From contig NZ_SWDV01000027.1 in NCBI RefSeq assembly GCF_005877905.1, positions 29,948-93,947 of the forward strand: DNA of 64,000 nt, given 5' to 3'. Positions 47,134 to 56,094 of this stretch are shown here, piece by piece (position 1 is the stretch's first letter; the number at the start of each line of letters is the position of its first letter). The stretch is from Pseudomonas nicosulfuronedens. Its GTDB lineage: Bacteria > Pseudomonadota > Gammaproteobacteria > Pseudomonadales > Pseudomonadaceae. Under the pieces are notes generated by a model, which worked only from the letters and a program-made list of their open reading frames with translations, did not search any database and was not told where the DNA came from. The position numbers and the translations under genes were made by a program.

Positions 47134-48021
47134 TCAGCGCAGCCAGGTCAGGTGCAGGCCGTCGTTGTCGTCCTTGCCCTGTTCCAGGCGCGCATCTCGC
47201 ACGCCCTGGGCGGTCAGTGCGGAGCGCCAGTCGCCGGCGTGTTTGCCGGCCAGCTCCACGCGCACACCGGTGTCCAGGCGCAGGGTGCGCACCAGCAGGT
47301 CGAGCCAGGCGCCGCCCGGCTCTTCCGGCACGTGGCTCAGGGTCAGCTCGCCGTTGGCCTTGAGCAGGCGCATCAGGGTTGCCGGACTGGGCAGCAGCTC
47401 GCCGAGGGCGGAGGTGCTGTCCAGCTGTTCGGCATGCAGGTAGGCGCGGCGGTTGCCACGGGTGATGGTGTAGACCGCCAGCAGGCTGTCCTCGTGGGGC
47501 GCGGCGAGGCGCACCAGCAGGTAAGCCTGCTGCTCGTCCGGGCCGAACAGCTTCGAGTTGCCGAACACCGAGTTGGCCAGCAGGTTGCTGGAGCCGCAAT
47601 CACGGCTCTCGCACCAGAACAGCGGCGTGGCATCGGCCTTGAGCAGGTCCTTGCGCGCGGCGGCGAAGGCACTCTGGCTGGAGTCCTCGTCGGGCAGGCG
47701 GTAGGTCACGGCGGTCAGATCGCCGATGGCGCGCACCTCCCCTTCCATGCGCAGGCGCCCGCTGATGCGGCTGATCGAGCCTTGCGGGTAGATGCGTTCC
47801 TGGCTGGAGGCCTGGTTGAAGTCGACGATCTCCGAACGCGGGAAGCGCGGGAGGATCTCCAGGTCGTGGCTGCCCTGCAGGTCGGCGGCAATGCCGCTAG
47901 CACTGGCGCCGAGCAGGCCGGTGAAGATCAGGGAATGAAGGAGCCGTGAAATCCGGGCCTTCTGCGCGTCAACCGAAAGGATTTTGCCGTCCTGGCGCGC
48001 GGCGGTCTGGATATCGAGCAT
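47134..48021 (-). CDS. DUF4892-type exported protein
   Basis: A 295-residue protein. The first 46 residues have a long basic n-region and a hydrophobic stretch ending SGIAA-DLQ, a probable signal peptide. The mature part (SHDLEILPRFPRSEIVDFNQ...) matches my memory of the DUF4892 family of Pseudomonas. Two Cys in FWCESRDCGSS may form a disulfide. A C-terminal half with VELAGKHAGDWRSAL resembles an OmpA-like piece, but I am unsure. AGGGAG precedes the ATG at 48021. Function unknown. Confidence 0.8.
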   Translation of the reverse strand: MLDIQTAARQDGKILSVDAQKARISRLLHSLIFTGLLGASASGIAADLQGSHDLEILPRFPRSEIVDFNQASSQERIYPQGSISRISGRLRMEGEVRAIGDLTAVTYRLPDEDSSQSAFAAARKDLLKADATPLFWCESRDCGSSNLLANSVFGNSKLFGPDEQQAYLLVRLAAPHEDSLLAVYTITRGNRRAYLHAEQLDSTSALGELLPSPATLMRLLKANGELTLSHVPEEPGGAWLDLLVRTLRLDTGVRVELAGKHAGDWRSALTAQGVRDARLEQGKDDNDGLHLTWLR

Positions 48022-48104
48022 GCACTATCTCCCTGAAGCGATCCGTGCAGCGTCGCGGCCAGCCCCGCTTTAGTCAAGCCGCGGGGCGCTACCGGGCGTT
48101 TCCC

Positions 48105-48965
48105 TCAGGCTTGCAGGAAGGGTCGGAAGAGCGCCGCAACGGCTTCGGCACCCGCCTCGTCGTCCAGGTGCAGATGGTGCTGGCCAGGCAACTCGTGGAC
48201 CTCGAAGGGCCGGTCTTTCAGCAGTTCGCGGGTAGCCGGCTCGACCAGCATCAGGCCCTGCTGCGCCAGCACCAGGCTGGTCGGGCATTGCACGGACTGG
48301 ACGAATTGTCGCGCATGGGCGCGGGTCAGGCGCAGCGGTGACGGCAGGGTCAGGCGCGCGTCGGTGCGCCAGGTGTAGCCGCCGGGCACCGGCACCAGTC
48401 CACGGGACGCCAGCAGTTCCGCCGCTTCGCGACTGACCGCGCCGACACCTTTCATGCGGGCCTCCACGGCGCGGTCGATGGCTTCGTAGACCGGCTTGCG
48501 CTTGTTCGGCAGCGCCAGTTGCGCACGCAGGGCTTCGCCGAGCTTCTGCGGCGACGTTTCCGGCTCCCCGGTGTAGGGCACGAGACCATCGATCAGCGCC
48601 AGGCGCTCGACGCGCTCGGGCATCGCGCCAGCCAGCAGCACCGAAACGATGGCTCCCATGGAGTGGCCAAGCAGGGTGAAGCGCTCCCACCCCATCTGGT
48701 CGGCCACCATCAGCACATCCAGCGCGTAATCCCACAGCAGGTAGCTGGCCCCCGGCGCGCGATGGCCGGAGTGGCCATGGCCGGCGAAGTCCAGGGCGAG
48801 GATGCGCACGCCTTCGAGCTTCGGCGCCAGGCGGGCAAAGCTCATGGCGTTGTCCAGCCAGCCATGCAGGGCGATCACCGGGCGGCCGTCTTCCGGGCCG
48901 AAGAGGTGCGCGGCCAGTTCGATGTGCGGCAGGTTCAGGCGGATTTCCTGGACTTGGGCGGTCAT
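48105..48965 (-). CDS. Alpha/beta hydrolase (first of a pair)
   Basis: A 286-residue cytosolic alpha/beta-fold hydrolase. HGWLDN is the oxyanion motif, GHSMG the nucleophile elbow (Ser near residue 101), and the last His is in LPGQHHLHLD. No signal peptide. It lies directly downstream of a second hydrolase (10 bases), so the two form an operon; from memory these correspond to PA1622 and PA1621. Substrate unknown. Confidence 0.9.
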   Translation of the reverse strand: MTAQVQEIRLNLPHIELAAHLFGPEDGRPVIALHGWLDNAMSFARLAPKLEGVRILALDFAGHGHSGHRAPGASYLLWDYALDVLMVADQMGWERFTLLGHSMGAIVSVLLAGAMPERVERLALIDGLVPYTGEPETSPQKLGEALRAQLALPNKRKPVYEAIDRAVEARMKGVGAVSREAAELLASRGLVPVPGGYTWRTDARLTLPSPLRLTRAHARQFVQSVQCPTSLVLAQQGLMLVEPATRELLKDRPFEVHELPGQHHLHLDDEAGAEAVAALFRPFLQA

Positions 48966-48974
48966 GGCGATTCC

Positions 48975-49775
48975 TTAAGTGTTGGCGCGCTGTTGCCAGC
49001 GGGCGAAAACGGTCTTGAGCAGCGCAGCGGTGTCCTGCGGGCGCTCCAGCGGGAACATGTGCCCACCTGGCAGGGACAGGCTTTCCCCCATGGGAATGCG
49101 ACCGATCATACGGGCGTGATGCGGCAGCACCACACGGCTGTGGCGGCCACGCACCATGGTCAGCGGCACGGCCAGTTGCCTGGCGCGGCCAGGAGCGGTG
49201 TGCGGCACGTTGCGATAGATGGAGATTTCCGTAGCCGGGTCGAACTTCAGCCGCAGGCCCCGTGCGTCCGCCGGCGCCAGCCCGTGGCGCACGTAGGCCT
49301 CCAGGCAGTCGCGGTCGAAGCGCTTGAACAGTGGCTTGCCGGCGAAGTATTCCAGCGCCTCGGCAAAATCGTCGAAGTCCTCGCGGCGGCCAAGGGTGCG
49401 GCCGGCAGGCGTTAGCCGATCGATGAAGCCCAGCCGCTTGGCGACGCGGATCACCAGTTGGTCGGCCAAGGTCAGCAGCGGCGAGTCGAGCATCACCACA
49501 CCGCGGTACAGCTCGGGTTTACGCAGCGCCGCGTGGTAATGCAGTACGCCGCCGAGGGAGTGGCCGACACCCCACACGGGCTCGTCCAGCGCCTCGAGAT
49601 GATGCAACAGCTCTTCCACCAGGTTTTCCCAGTTGGCGTTCACCGGGAAGCGCGGGTCATGGCCATGCATGTCCAGCCGATGGACCCGGTAGTCCGGCTC
49701 CAGGGCGTCGAACAACTTGCCGTAGGTTCCCGAGGGGAAACCGTTGGCGTGGGCGAAGAAGACCGCTTGCGACAT
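48975..49775 (-). CDS. Alpha/beta hydrolase (second of a pair)
   Basis: A 266-residue alpha/beta hydrolase. FFAHANGFPSGTY is the oxyanion region, GVGHSLGG the nucleophile elbow, and the final His is in LPGGHMFPLE. The ATG at 49775 begins MSQAVFFAHANG, a natural start, whereas the longer frame to 49835 gives an unlikely basic leader. It is transcribed ahead of the other hydrolase. The closest annotations are esterase/lipase-like; no substrate can be given. Confidence 0.9.
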   Translation of the reverse strand: MSQAVFFAHANGFPSGTYGKLFDALEPDYRVHRLDMHGHDPRFPVNANWENLVEELLHHLEALDEPVWGVGHSLGGVLHYHAALRKPELYRGVVMLDSPLLTLADQLVIRVAKRLGFIDRLTPAGRTLGRREDFDDFAEALEYFAGKPLFKRFDRDCLEAYVRHGLAPADARGLRLKFDPATEISIYRNVPHTAPGRARQLAVPLTMVRGRHSRVVLPHHARMIGRIPMGESLSLPGGHMFPLERPQDTAALLKTVFARWQQRANT

Positions 49776-49916
49776 GCTGGGGAAACTCAGGGAAATGACA
49801 GCCTGGATTTTCCGACAGCACCGGGGGCGCGGCAATGACCCACGCTCCCGCGAATGACGGCACTACGGCCAAACTCCATGGCGCTCCGGCGGATTTGCCC
49901 TGCTCGACATCGGTTT

Positions 49917-49993
49917 GGCGCATAACGCGTTCCGCGTTATCCGCCCTGCGGGAAGCCTTTTGTAGGACGCATAACCGTTTACGGTTATCCGCC
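49917..49993. repeat. Two family-B repeats in tandem
   Basis: The first (49917-49945) has GGCGCATAACGC and GCGTTATCCGCC; the second (49962-49993) has GTAGGACGCATAACCG and CGGTTATCCGCC. Both are compact hairpins lying just downstream of the LysE-type stop codon (50002, minus strand). Confidence 0.8.
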
Positions 49994-50001
49994 GACCACC
50001 G

Positions 50002-50631
50002 TCAAACCCAATGCGCCGCGTGGTTCACCACGCTGAACAGGATGCCGCCGGCCACCAGCAGGAATACCAAGCCGCAGGCGCCATCGATCGCCGGCACCGC
50101 GCGCAGCAGACGCTGCTGCCAAAGCGGCCGGGTGAGGATCACGCTGAGCAGGCTGAACCACACGAAGCCGGTGCCGAACAGCATCACCGCCACGGCGACT
50201 TTGCCGGGCGCCGACATGTCCGCCGGAATCAGGCTGGTCAACAGTGCAAGGAAAAACACCAGCGCCTTGGGATTGAACAGGTTGGTCGCCAGCCCGCGCA
50301 ACCAGGGACCGAGCGTCGAGTCCGGCAGCTCGCCGTCGATCCGCCCTGCTCCGCCCGGCTTGCGCAACGCACGAAGCGCGCCGACGCCGAGCCAGGCGAG
50401 GTACGCCGCGCCCACCAGTTGCAGGGCGCTGAACAGCAGCGGTGAGCGGGCCAGCAGCAGCGACACGCCGGTCAGCACCAGGGTGCCGTGAACCAGGATG
50501 CCGCAGGCGAGACCGAGGGCGCTGAGCACGCCAGCGCGGCGGCCCTGGTGCAGCGAAGTACGCACCACCAGCGCGACGTCCGGGCCGGGGCTGACCAGGG
50601 CGACTGCGAACACGGCAGTGAGCATGAGCAT
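50002..50631 (-). CDS. LysE-family amino-acid exporter
   Basis: A 209-residue RhtB/LysE-type exporter with six helices. ALVSPGPDVALVVRTSLHQGRRAGVLSALGLACG and LATNLFNPKALVFFLALL are family signatures. An ATG at 50649 is in frame, but a strong AGGAGGT lies inside that extension, 7 bases before the ATG at 50631, so the shorter protein is the likely product. It is downstream of an AraC-type regulator (63 bases), which may control it. Confidence 0.9.
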   Translation of the reverse strand: MLMLTAVFAVALVSPGPDVALVVRTSLHQGRRAGVLSALGLACGILVHGTLVLTGVSLLLARSPLLFSALQLVGAAYLAWLGVGALRALRKPGGAGRIDGELPDSTLGPWLRGLATNLFNPKALVFFLALLTSLIPADMSAPGKVAVAVMLFGTGFVWFSLLSVILTRPLWQQRLLRAVPAIDGACGLVFLLVAGGILFSVVNHAAHWV

Positions 50632-50694
50632 GACGTGAACCTCCTGCATGGCGGGATTCTCCAGTGGGAAAGTGGAACGGGAAGTGGGATCGGA

Positions 50695-51498
50695 TCAGCG
50701 CTGGCGTAGTCGAGCGGGCGGCAATCCGTAGGTCCGGCGGAACAGTCGGCTGAAATGAGCCTGGTCGTAGAAGCCCAGGCTCAGGGCGATTTCCGCCAGC
50801 GGCTGGCCCTTGATCACCCGTGGCAGGGCGCGCTCCAGGCGCAGCTGGGTCAGCCACTGGTGTGGCGGCAACCCGCACTGGTGGTTGAAGCGGCGCAACA
50901 CCTGCCAGGGGCTGAGGTCGCAGAACTCGGCGATCTCTTCCAGGGTCGGTGGGGTTTCCAGGCGCGATTCCAGCCACTCGCGCAGGCGCGCCCAGGTCGG
51001 CCCATCAAAACCCTGCCCCGGCTCGCGAATGCGCAGGCTGGAGGCGCGCTCCAACAGCGCGGCCAGCGCCTGCCAGAGCTGACCTTCCTGCGCCAGCCGC
51101 TCGCCACCGAGCATCAGGGCGTGGGCGCGCTGCAGTTCGGTCTGCAGCAGCGGATCGCGCAGCTGCGCAGCAGTCAGGCGCGGCGCGCCCTGGCGGCCAT
51201 CACTGAAGGCGCGGCAGGCATCGTCCAGCCATTGCGGGTCGATGGACAGTACGCGGATGCGGTAGCCGTCCTCGCCTTCGCTGGAACCGTCGTGGATGCT
51301 TTCGGGGCTCATCAGCAGGATGTCGCCATTCCCGGCCAGCGAGCGCTCACCGCGATGGGTGTAGCGCTGGCAGCCGTCCAGCATCAGCCCGACGTGGTAG
51401 TCGAGGTGAAAATGCCGGGGAAAGGCGAAACGGCGGTACTCGGCGTCAATGAAACGGACGCCGGGCAGGCCGCTGCTGTGGTGTTCGATGCGTTCCAT
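50695..51498 (-). CDS. AraC-family transcriptional regulator
   Basis: A 267-residue regulator: N-terminal cupin-like sensor (HFHLDYHVGLMLDG, HRGERSLAGNGDILLMSPESIHDG) and C-terminal double HTH (about residues 165-265) with LEEIAEFCDLSPWQVLRRFNHQCGLPPHQWLTQLRLERAL and IALSLGFYDQAHFSRLFRRTYGLPPARLRQ. The start at ATG 51498 gives MERIEHHSSGL, preferred over an extension to 51558. It is followed by the LysE-type exporter, a common AraC-exporter pair. Confidence 0.92.
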   Translation of the reverse strand: MERIEHHSSGLPGVRFIDAEYRRFAFPRHFHLDYHVGLMLDGCQRYTHRGERSLAGNGDILLMSPESIHDGSSEGEDGYRIRVLSIDPQWLDDACRAFSDGRQGAPRLTAAQLRDPLLQTELQRAHALMLGGERLAQEGQLWQALAALLERASSLRIREPGQGFDGPTWARLREWLESRLETPPTLEEIAEFCDLSPWQVLRRFNHQCGLPPHQWLTQLRLERALPRVIKGQPLAEIALSLGFYDQAHFSRLFRRTYGLPPARLRQR

Positions 51499-51590
51499 GG
51501 GCCTACTGTACCGGCGCGGGAACGGCGGGTCTTGGACAAAATTGCGAGCGGTCGCCACCCATCACATGGCAGCCGCAGCGGAGCGCTTTT

Positions 51591-51672
51591 GTAGGATAGG
51601 TGGAGCCTAGGCGATACCCATGCTGCCGGTGCAGGGTATTGATGGGTCTCGCTTCGCTCCACGCCATCCTAC
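51591..51672. repeat. Family-C palindromic repeat
   Basis: An 82-base element with ends GTAGGATAGG and GCCATCCTAC, and internal GTGGAGC and CGCTCCAC; GGGTATTGATGGG-type inner part is degenerate. It parallels 28224-28306 and fills the gap between AraC and the thioesterase gene. Confidence 0.82.
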
Positions 51673-51695
51673 GTCCGAGCCAGATCACGGCCTGG

Positions 51696-52121
51696 TCAGC
51701 GCTCCAGCGGCACCACGGCCATGGTCAGTCGCGAGATGCAGCTTGGCTTGCCATCATCCCCGTGCAGGCGGATTTCCCAGACGTGGGTCGAGCGGCCGAT
51801 GTGCACCGCCTTTGCCACCGCCGTCACCCGCCCGCTGCGCAAGCCGCGCAGGTGGTTGGCGTTCACCTCCAGGCCGACGCAGTAGTACTTGGAGGTATCC
51901 AGGCACAGATAGCTCGCCGTGGAGCCGACAGTTTCCGCCAGCACCACCGAAGCGCCACCGTGCAGCAGGCCATAGGGCTGGTGGGTGCGCGAATCCACCA
52001 CCATGCTGGCGGTCAGCGAGTCGTCGTCGAACGCCTCGAAGCGGATATCGAGCACTTCACCAATGGTGTTCTTCAGGTTCGCGTTGAGCTTTTCCAGGTC
52101 GGGCTTGGTGCGCCAGGTCAT
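51696..52121 (-). CDS. Hotdog-fold acyl-CoA thioesterase
   Basis: A 141-residue PaaI/MenI-like thioesterase. The HGG motif (His54-Gly-Gly, in LLHGGASVVLAET) with catalytic Glu63 is visible. The family hydrolyses aromatic or aliphatic acyl-CoA; from memory the PAO1 counterpart is PA1618, with a solved hotdog structure. It begins 15 bases after the acyl-CoA ligase gene and shares its operon, so ligase and thioesterase may set the level of one acyl-CoA. Confidence 0.92.
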   Translation of the reverse strand: MTWRTKPDLEKLNANLKNTIGEVLDIRFEAFDDDSLTASMVVDSRTHQPYGLLHGGASVVLAETVGSTASYLCLDTSKYYCVGLEVNANHLRGLRSGRVTAVAKAVHIGRSTHVWEIRLHGDDGKPSCISRLTMAVVPLER

Positions 52122-52136
52122 TCATCATTCCTTCTG

Positions 52137-53804
52137 TCATTCATGCCATTGCACCGCCTCGCGGCGCTCCGCCCATTCATTGAAGCGCTGACCGTAGGTG
52201 CCTTCCACCACGTTACGCTTGATCTTCAGGGTGGGCGTGAGGAAGCCGTTGTCCACCGTCCAGACGTCCTTGACCAGCACCAGTCCGGCCAGGCGTTCGT
52301 GCTTGTCCAGCGCGTCGTTCACCTCCGCGAGCAGTTCCTGCAGGCTCTGCTCCAGTTGACTGCGCGAGCCGTTGGCGGCTTCCTGGCGGCCCACCTCGGA
52401 CAGTACGCAAAGGCCCAACGGGGCGATCAGGCCATCGCCGACCACGCAGATCTGCTCGATCCGCGAATGCACGGCCAGGCGGTTCTCGATGGGCGCCGGG
52501 GCGACATACTTGCCCTTGGCAGTCTTGAAGATTTCCTTGATGCGGCCGGTCAGGCGCAGGTGACCTTCGGCGTCCTGCTCGCCCTTGTCGCCAGTGCGCA
52601 GGAAACCGTCCTCGGTGATGGTCTCGGCGGTGCGTTCCGGGTCCTTGAAGTAGCCGACCATGGTCGCACCACTGCGTACCTGCACTTCGCCCTCGTCGCT
52701 GATGCGCACTTCGACGCCGGGGCTGTTGCGGCCGATCCAGCCGACCCGCTGCTCGCCCGGCCGGCAGACGTGGGAATAACCACAGTTCTCGGTCATGCCA
52801 TAGACCTCGAGCACGTTCAGGCCCAGGCGCTGGTACCAGTTCAGCAGCGCCTCGGGTACTGGCGCAGCTCCGCACAAGGCGTAACGCACAGCATCCAAGC
52901 CGAGGCCGGCGAGCACCTTACGGCCGACGAGACGGCCGATGATCGGTAGACGCAGCAGTCGGTCGAGCTTCTGCGCCGGCATCTGCGCATAGACGCCCAT
53001 CTGGAACTTGGTCCAGATGCGCGGCACGCCGAAGAACACCGTGGGCCGCGCGCGGCGCATGTCGGCAACGAAGGTATCCAGGCTTTCGGCGAAGAAGATC
53101 GTCTGTCCAGCGTAGATCGACGCCATCTGCACGAACATGCGCTCGGCCACGTGGCACAGCGGCAAGTAGGACAGCAGGCGATCTTCTTCGCCAACGCCGA
53201 ACAGGTCGATGGCATGGCTGGCGGCGAAGGCGAAGTTGCCGAAGGTGTGCATCACGCCCTTGGGCGTACCGGTGGTACCGGAGGTGTAGATGAGCGTCGC
53301 CAGGGTGGCGGCGTCCGGGCGCGGATCATCGCGGATCGGCGATTGCGCCTGCAGGTCGCTCCAGTGATGGTCGAAGCGTCCTTCCGGGTGCAAGGGCAGC
53401 GCCACAGTAGGCACGTCTTCGGGAATGCCGTCGACCATCGCCGGCCAGTCGTCCAGCTTGCCGATGAAGGCCACCCGCGCTTCGGAGTGGGTCATCACCT
53501 GGCGAACGGAGTCGGCGGTGAGGTTGGGATACAGCGGCACCGAAACGTGGCCGGCCATCCAGATGGCGATGTCGGCGACTATCCAGTGCGCGCAGTTCTT
53601 CGAAATGATCGCCACCCGGCTGCCTTCGGGCAGGTCCAGGCTGCGCAGCCAGGCGGCGGCGCGGCGGGCCTGGTCGCCCACGTTGCCCCAGGTCAGGGTC
53701 TGCACGTCGCCGCCGGTGAGCGGCTGCACCAGGTAGCGTTTGTTCGGGTGGCTCTTCTCGCGCTGATAGAACAGGTCGAGTGGTAATCGGACTGCTTTAA
53801 CCAC
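52137..53804 (-). CDS. AMP-dependent acyl-CoA synthetase (long-chain-type)
   Basis: A 555-residue ANL-family ligase. The P-loop is LIYTSGTTGTPKGVM (about residue 170), the A5 motif is VYGMTENCGYSH, A7 is GFLRTGDKGEQD and the C-terminal domain has GRIKEIFKTAKGKYVAP with LKIKRNVVEGTY, the catalytic Lys region. It probably activates a fatty or aromatic acid to acyl-CoA via an adenylate. It starts with GTG at 53804 after a strong AGGAGG. A perfect 22-base palindrome 57 bases upstream is a TetR-type operator candidate. Confidence 0.94.
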   Translation of the reverse strand: MVKAVRLPLDLFYQREKSHPNKRYLVQPLTGGDVQTLTWGNVGDQARRAAAWLRSLDLPEGSRVAIISKNCAHWIVADIAIWMAGHVSVPLYPNLTADSVRQVMTHSEARVAFIGKLDDWPAMVDGIPEDVPTVALPLHPEGRFDHHWSDLQAQSPIRDDPRPDAATLATLIYTSGTTGTPKGVMHTFGNFAFAASHAIDLFGVGEEDRLLSYLPLCHVAERMFVQMASIYAGQTIFFAESLDTFVADMRRARPTVFFGVPRIWTKFQMGVYAQMPAQKLDRLLRLPIIGRLVGRKVLAGLGLDAVRYALCGAAPVPEALLNWYQRLGLNVLEVYGMTENCGYSHVCRPGEQRVGWIGRNSPGVEVRISDEGEVQVRSGATMVGYFKDPERTAETITEDGFLRTGDKGEQDAEGHLRLTGRIKEIFKTAKGKYVAPAPIENRLAVHSRIEQICVVGDGLIAPLGLCVLSEVGRQEAANGSRSQLEQSLQELLAEVNDALDKHERLAGLVLVKDVWTVDNGFLTPTLKIKRNVVEGTYGQRFNEWAERREAVQWHE

Positions 53805-53860
53805 GTGCCCCTCCTTTGTTTTTTTTGTCAGAGGTGTAGCTCAGGGATATAGCGATGGAT

Positions 53861-53882
53861 CAACCAAGCACTTGCTTGGTTG
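53861..53882. promoter_or_regulatory. Perfect 10+2+10 palindrome (TetR-type operator) for the acyl-CoA ligase operon
   Basis: CAACCAAGCA and TGCTTGGTTG flank CT, with no mismatch. The core ACCAAGCA/TGCTTGGT resembles operators of TetR regulators controlling acyl-CoA genes in proteobacteria. It lies 57 bases before the GTG start of the ligase, with TATATC-like sequence between. No TetR gene is nearby, so the regulator is probably unlinked. Confidence 0.72.
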
Positions 53883-54021
53883 AATATTCCATGCAGCGCA
53901 GCGGCAGACAAGGCTGGTCGTGTGAACTTTTGTAGGATTTAGCCGAAGGATCGGCTTCGACCGCTCTGCAACGGGCCTCGCGCCGAAACATCCGGGCACG
54001 ATTTGCCGGTGACAGAAATGC

Positions 54022-54045
54022 AAAAGGCCCCTTTCGGGGCCTTTT
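54022..54045 (-). terminator. Rho-independent terminator after sixA operon
   Basis: AAAAGGCCCC and GGGGCCTTTT pair around TTTC and continue into T-runs on both strands. It stands 16 bases beyond the sixA stop codon and can also end transcripts arriving from the right. Confidence 0.88.
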
Positions 54046-54060
54046 TCGGAGTCGGACGAC

Positions 54061-54525
54061 TCAGGAATGCCGTGGGTGGTAGAGCGACACCAACTCCATC
54101 AGCCCCGCTACCGGCACTTCGCCCTCCAGTTCCGCCAGGGTGGCGGTGCTGAACGGTACGGCGTCGCTGCGGCTGCCATGTACCAGCAGGCCGGCCAAGG
54201 CGCCCACCAGCGGCTGGTGGGTGACCAGCAGCAGGTTTTGCTCGTTGCGGCCATCGAGGAAGCGCAGCACATCCTTGGGGTCATCATCCGGAGTCAGCCA
54301 GGGTGCGGTGCCGACCGAGCCCTCGAAGCCCAGTGCCTCGCGGACCAGTTCGGCGGTTTCCTGGGCGCGCACGTAGGGGCTGGCCAGGATGCCATCGAGC
54401 GGGTGGCCGGCGAGTTGGGCAGCGCTCTTGAGCGCCTCCTTGATGCCGTGGGCGGTCAGTCGCCGCTCCGAGTCGCGGCGGGCCTGGGGCTCGGCTTCGC
54501 CATGGCGCAGCAGCCAGAGCTTCAA
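54061..54525 (-). CDS. sixA: Phosphohistidine phosphatase SixA
   Basis: A 154-residue histidine phosphatase-fold enzyme. LLRHGEAE (His8 of the RHG motif), SPYVRAQETAE and LLLVTHQPLVG (second His) are present. SixA removes phosphate from HPt domains (ArcB) and from PtsN/Npr-type proteins in E. coli. It overlaps the DUF4389 gene by 4 bases (ATGA). With hybrid kinases in the same chromosome, an HPt substrate is plausible but not shown. Confidence 0.92.
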   Translation of the reverse strand: MKLWLLRHGEAEPQARRDSERRLTAHGIKEALKSAAQLAGHPLDGILASPYVRAQETAELVREALGFEGSVGTAPWLTPDDDPKDVLRFLDGRNEQNLLLVTHQPLVGALAGLLVHGSRSDAVPFSTATLAELEGEVPVAGLMELVSLYHPRHS

Positions 54526-54878
54526 AGCTTCGGCTCCTCATCACGCACCGGGTGCGGTGCCGGCGGCACGTCGTGCGGAGTCTCGCCTTCGGGAGAGTGC
54601 GCGGTTGGCCAGTCGGAGAACGGCCAGGGCTTCGCTTCAGTCTGGAAGGTACCGAAGCGACCGATCTGTGCGAAGTACTGGCTCAGGCTGTCGCCGAAGC
54701 CCATCAGGCTGCCGCTGGGCGCGCCGTAGATGATGCGGTAGATCAGCTGGATGATCACCACGGCGCCGAGGATCATCTCGGCGACGAACCAGACCAGCGC
54801 AAAGACCAGCATCCAGACGACGCGCAAGACCAGGGATTCCTTCTCTAGACGGTCAGCGGGCTGACGCTCAGCGGACAT
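54522..54878 (-). CDS. DUF4389-type membrane protein
   Basis: A 118-residue protein with two helices (about residues 19-45, with WMLVFALVWFVAEMILGAVVIIQL) and a Pro/Glu-rich hydrophilic tail. It matches my memory of DUF4389. It overlaps sixA by 4 bases and follows gpsA by 12 bases, so it is part of the gpsA-DUF4389-sixA operon. Function unknown. Confidence 0.85.
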   Translation of the reverse strand: MSAERQPADRLEKESLVLRVVWMLVFALVWFVAEMILGAVVIIQLIYRIIYGAPSGSLMGFGDSLSQYFAQIGRFGTFQTEAKPWPFSDWPTAHSPEGETPHDVPPAPHPVRDEEPKL

Positions 54879-54890
54879 GGTGATACCTCC

Positions 54891-55913
54891 TCAGAAACCG
54901 GTGGTGGGAATGAAATCGACATCGGTCTTCGGCTCACCGCTCATCAGCGCCCCGATGACCTGCTCCAGGGTGCGGCCGCCGAACAGGATGGCGTTGAGGC
55001 CGGCGACCAGCGGCATGTAGACCTGCAGCTCATCGGCCTTGGCCTTGAGCACCTTGAGGGTGTTCACGCCCTCGGCGGTCTCGCCCATGCGCGCTACGGC
55101 GTCTTCCAGGGTCAGGCCTTCGCCCAGGGCGAAGCCCACCTGATAGTTACGGCTCTTGGGTGACGAACAGGTGACGATCAGGTCGCCCACACCGGCCAGG
55201 CCGAGGAAAGTCATGGGGTTGGCGCCGAGCTGGACGGCGAAGCGGGTCATCTCCGCCAGGGCGCGGGTGATCAGCATGCCCTTGGTGTTCTCGCCCATGC
55301 CCAGCGCGGCAGCCATGCCGGCGATAATGGCGTAGACGTTCTTCAGCGCGCCGCCCAGTTCCACGCCGAAGCGGTCGCCACTGGCATAGACGCGGAAGGT
55401 GCGGCCGTGAAGGGCCTGCTGCACCTGGGCGCAGAGGTCTTCATCCTCGCTGGCGACCACGGTGGCGGTCAGCTCGTGCTCGGCGATCTCGCGCGCCAGG
55501 TTCGGGCCGGAGATCACTGCGATACGGGATTTCGGCGCGATCTCTTCGAGTACCTGGCTCATCAGCTTGAAGCTCTGCGCCTCGATCCCCTTGGTCAGGC
55601 TGACCAGCATCTTGCCCGCCAGCTCCTCACTGCGGCCGTCGAGCACCTTGCGCAGGGCGCTGGAGGGCACCGCGACGAAGATCATCTCGCACTCGGCCAG
55701 CGTCGCCGCAAGGTCCGTGGTCGGCTCCACGCCGTCATGGATGCGCACGCCCTTGAGGTAGTTGGGATTCTCGCGGCGGGTACGGATCGCCTCGGCCTGC
55801 TCCTCGTCACGCATCCACTGGCGAACGCGCTGTCCGTTTTCTGCCAGCAGATTGGCGAAGGCGGTGCCGAAACTGCCACCGCCGAGGACGGCAATCGGTT
55901 GCTGCTGTGTCAT
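54891..55913 (-). CDS. gpsA: Glycerol-3-phosphate dehydrogenase [NAD(P)+]
   Basis: A 340-residue enzyme making sn-glycerol-3-phosphate from dihydroxyacetone phosphate for phospholipid synthesis. [17 protein letters not shown] binds the cofactor, and [25 protein letters not shown] has the catalytic Lys; the C-terminal [11 protein letters not shown] is conserved. Full length, ATG at 55913. It heads the operon with the DUF4389 gene and sixA. It is divergent from the TonB receptor gene across 181 bases. Confidence 0.97.
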   Translation of the reverse strand: MTQQQPIAVLGGGSFGTAFANLLAENGQRVRQWMRDEEQAEAIRTRRENPNYLKGVRIHDGVEPTTDLAATLAECEMIFVAVPSSALRKVLDGRSEELAGKMLVSLTKGIEAQSFKLMSQVLEEIAPKSRIAVISGPNLAREIAEHELTATVVASEDEDLCAQVQQALHGRTFRVYASGDRFGVELGGALKNVYAIIAGMAAALGMGENTKGMLITRALAEMTRFAVQLGANPMTFLGLAGVGDLIVTCSSPKSRNYQVGFALGEGLTLEDAVARMGETAEGVNTLKVLKAKADELQVYMPLVAGLNAILFGGRTLEQVIGALMSGEPKTDVDFIPTTGF

Positions 55914-56094
55914 GTCTGTTCCATTGGTGGCCGCCCAGGGGCGGCGATTGGGCCATTATAAGGCCGCATCGGCGAGCGGCCAGCCTGTATCGCGGACTGG
56001 TAATCAGCGCAGCCTCGTTTAACATCCGTCGTGTGGAAAACGTCTAGCCGTAGACATTGACCGAACCCATAAAAACCGAGAACAAGGCCGTTCC

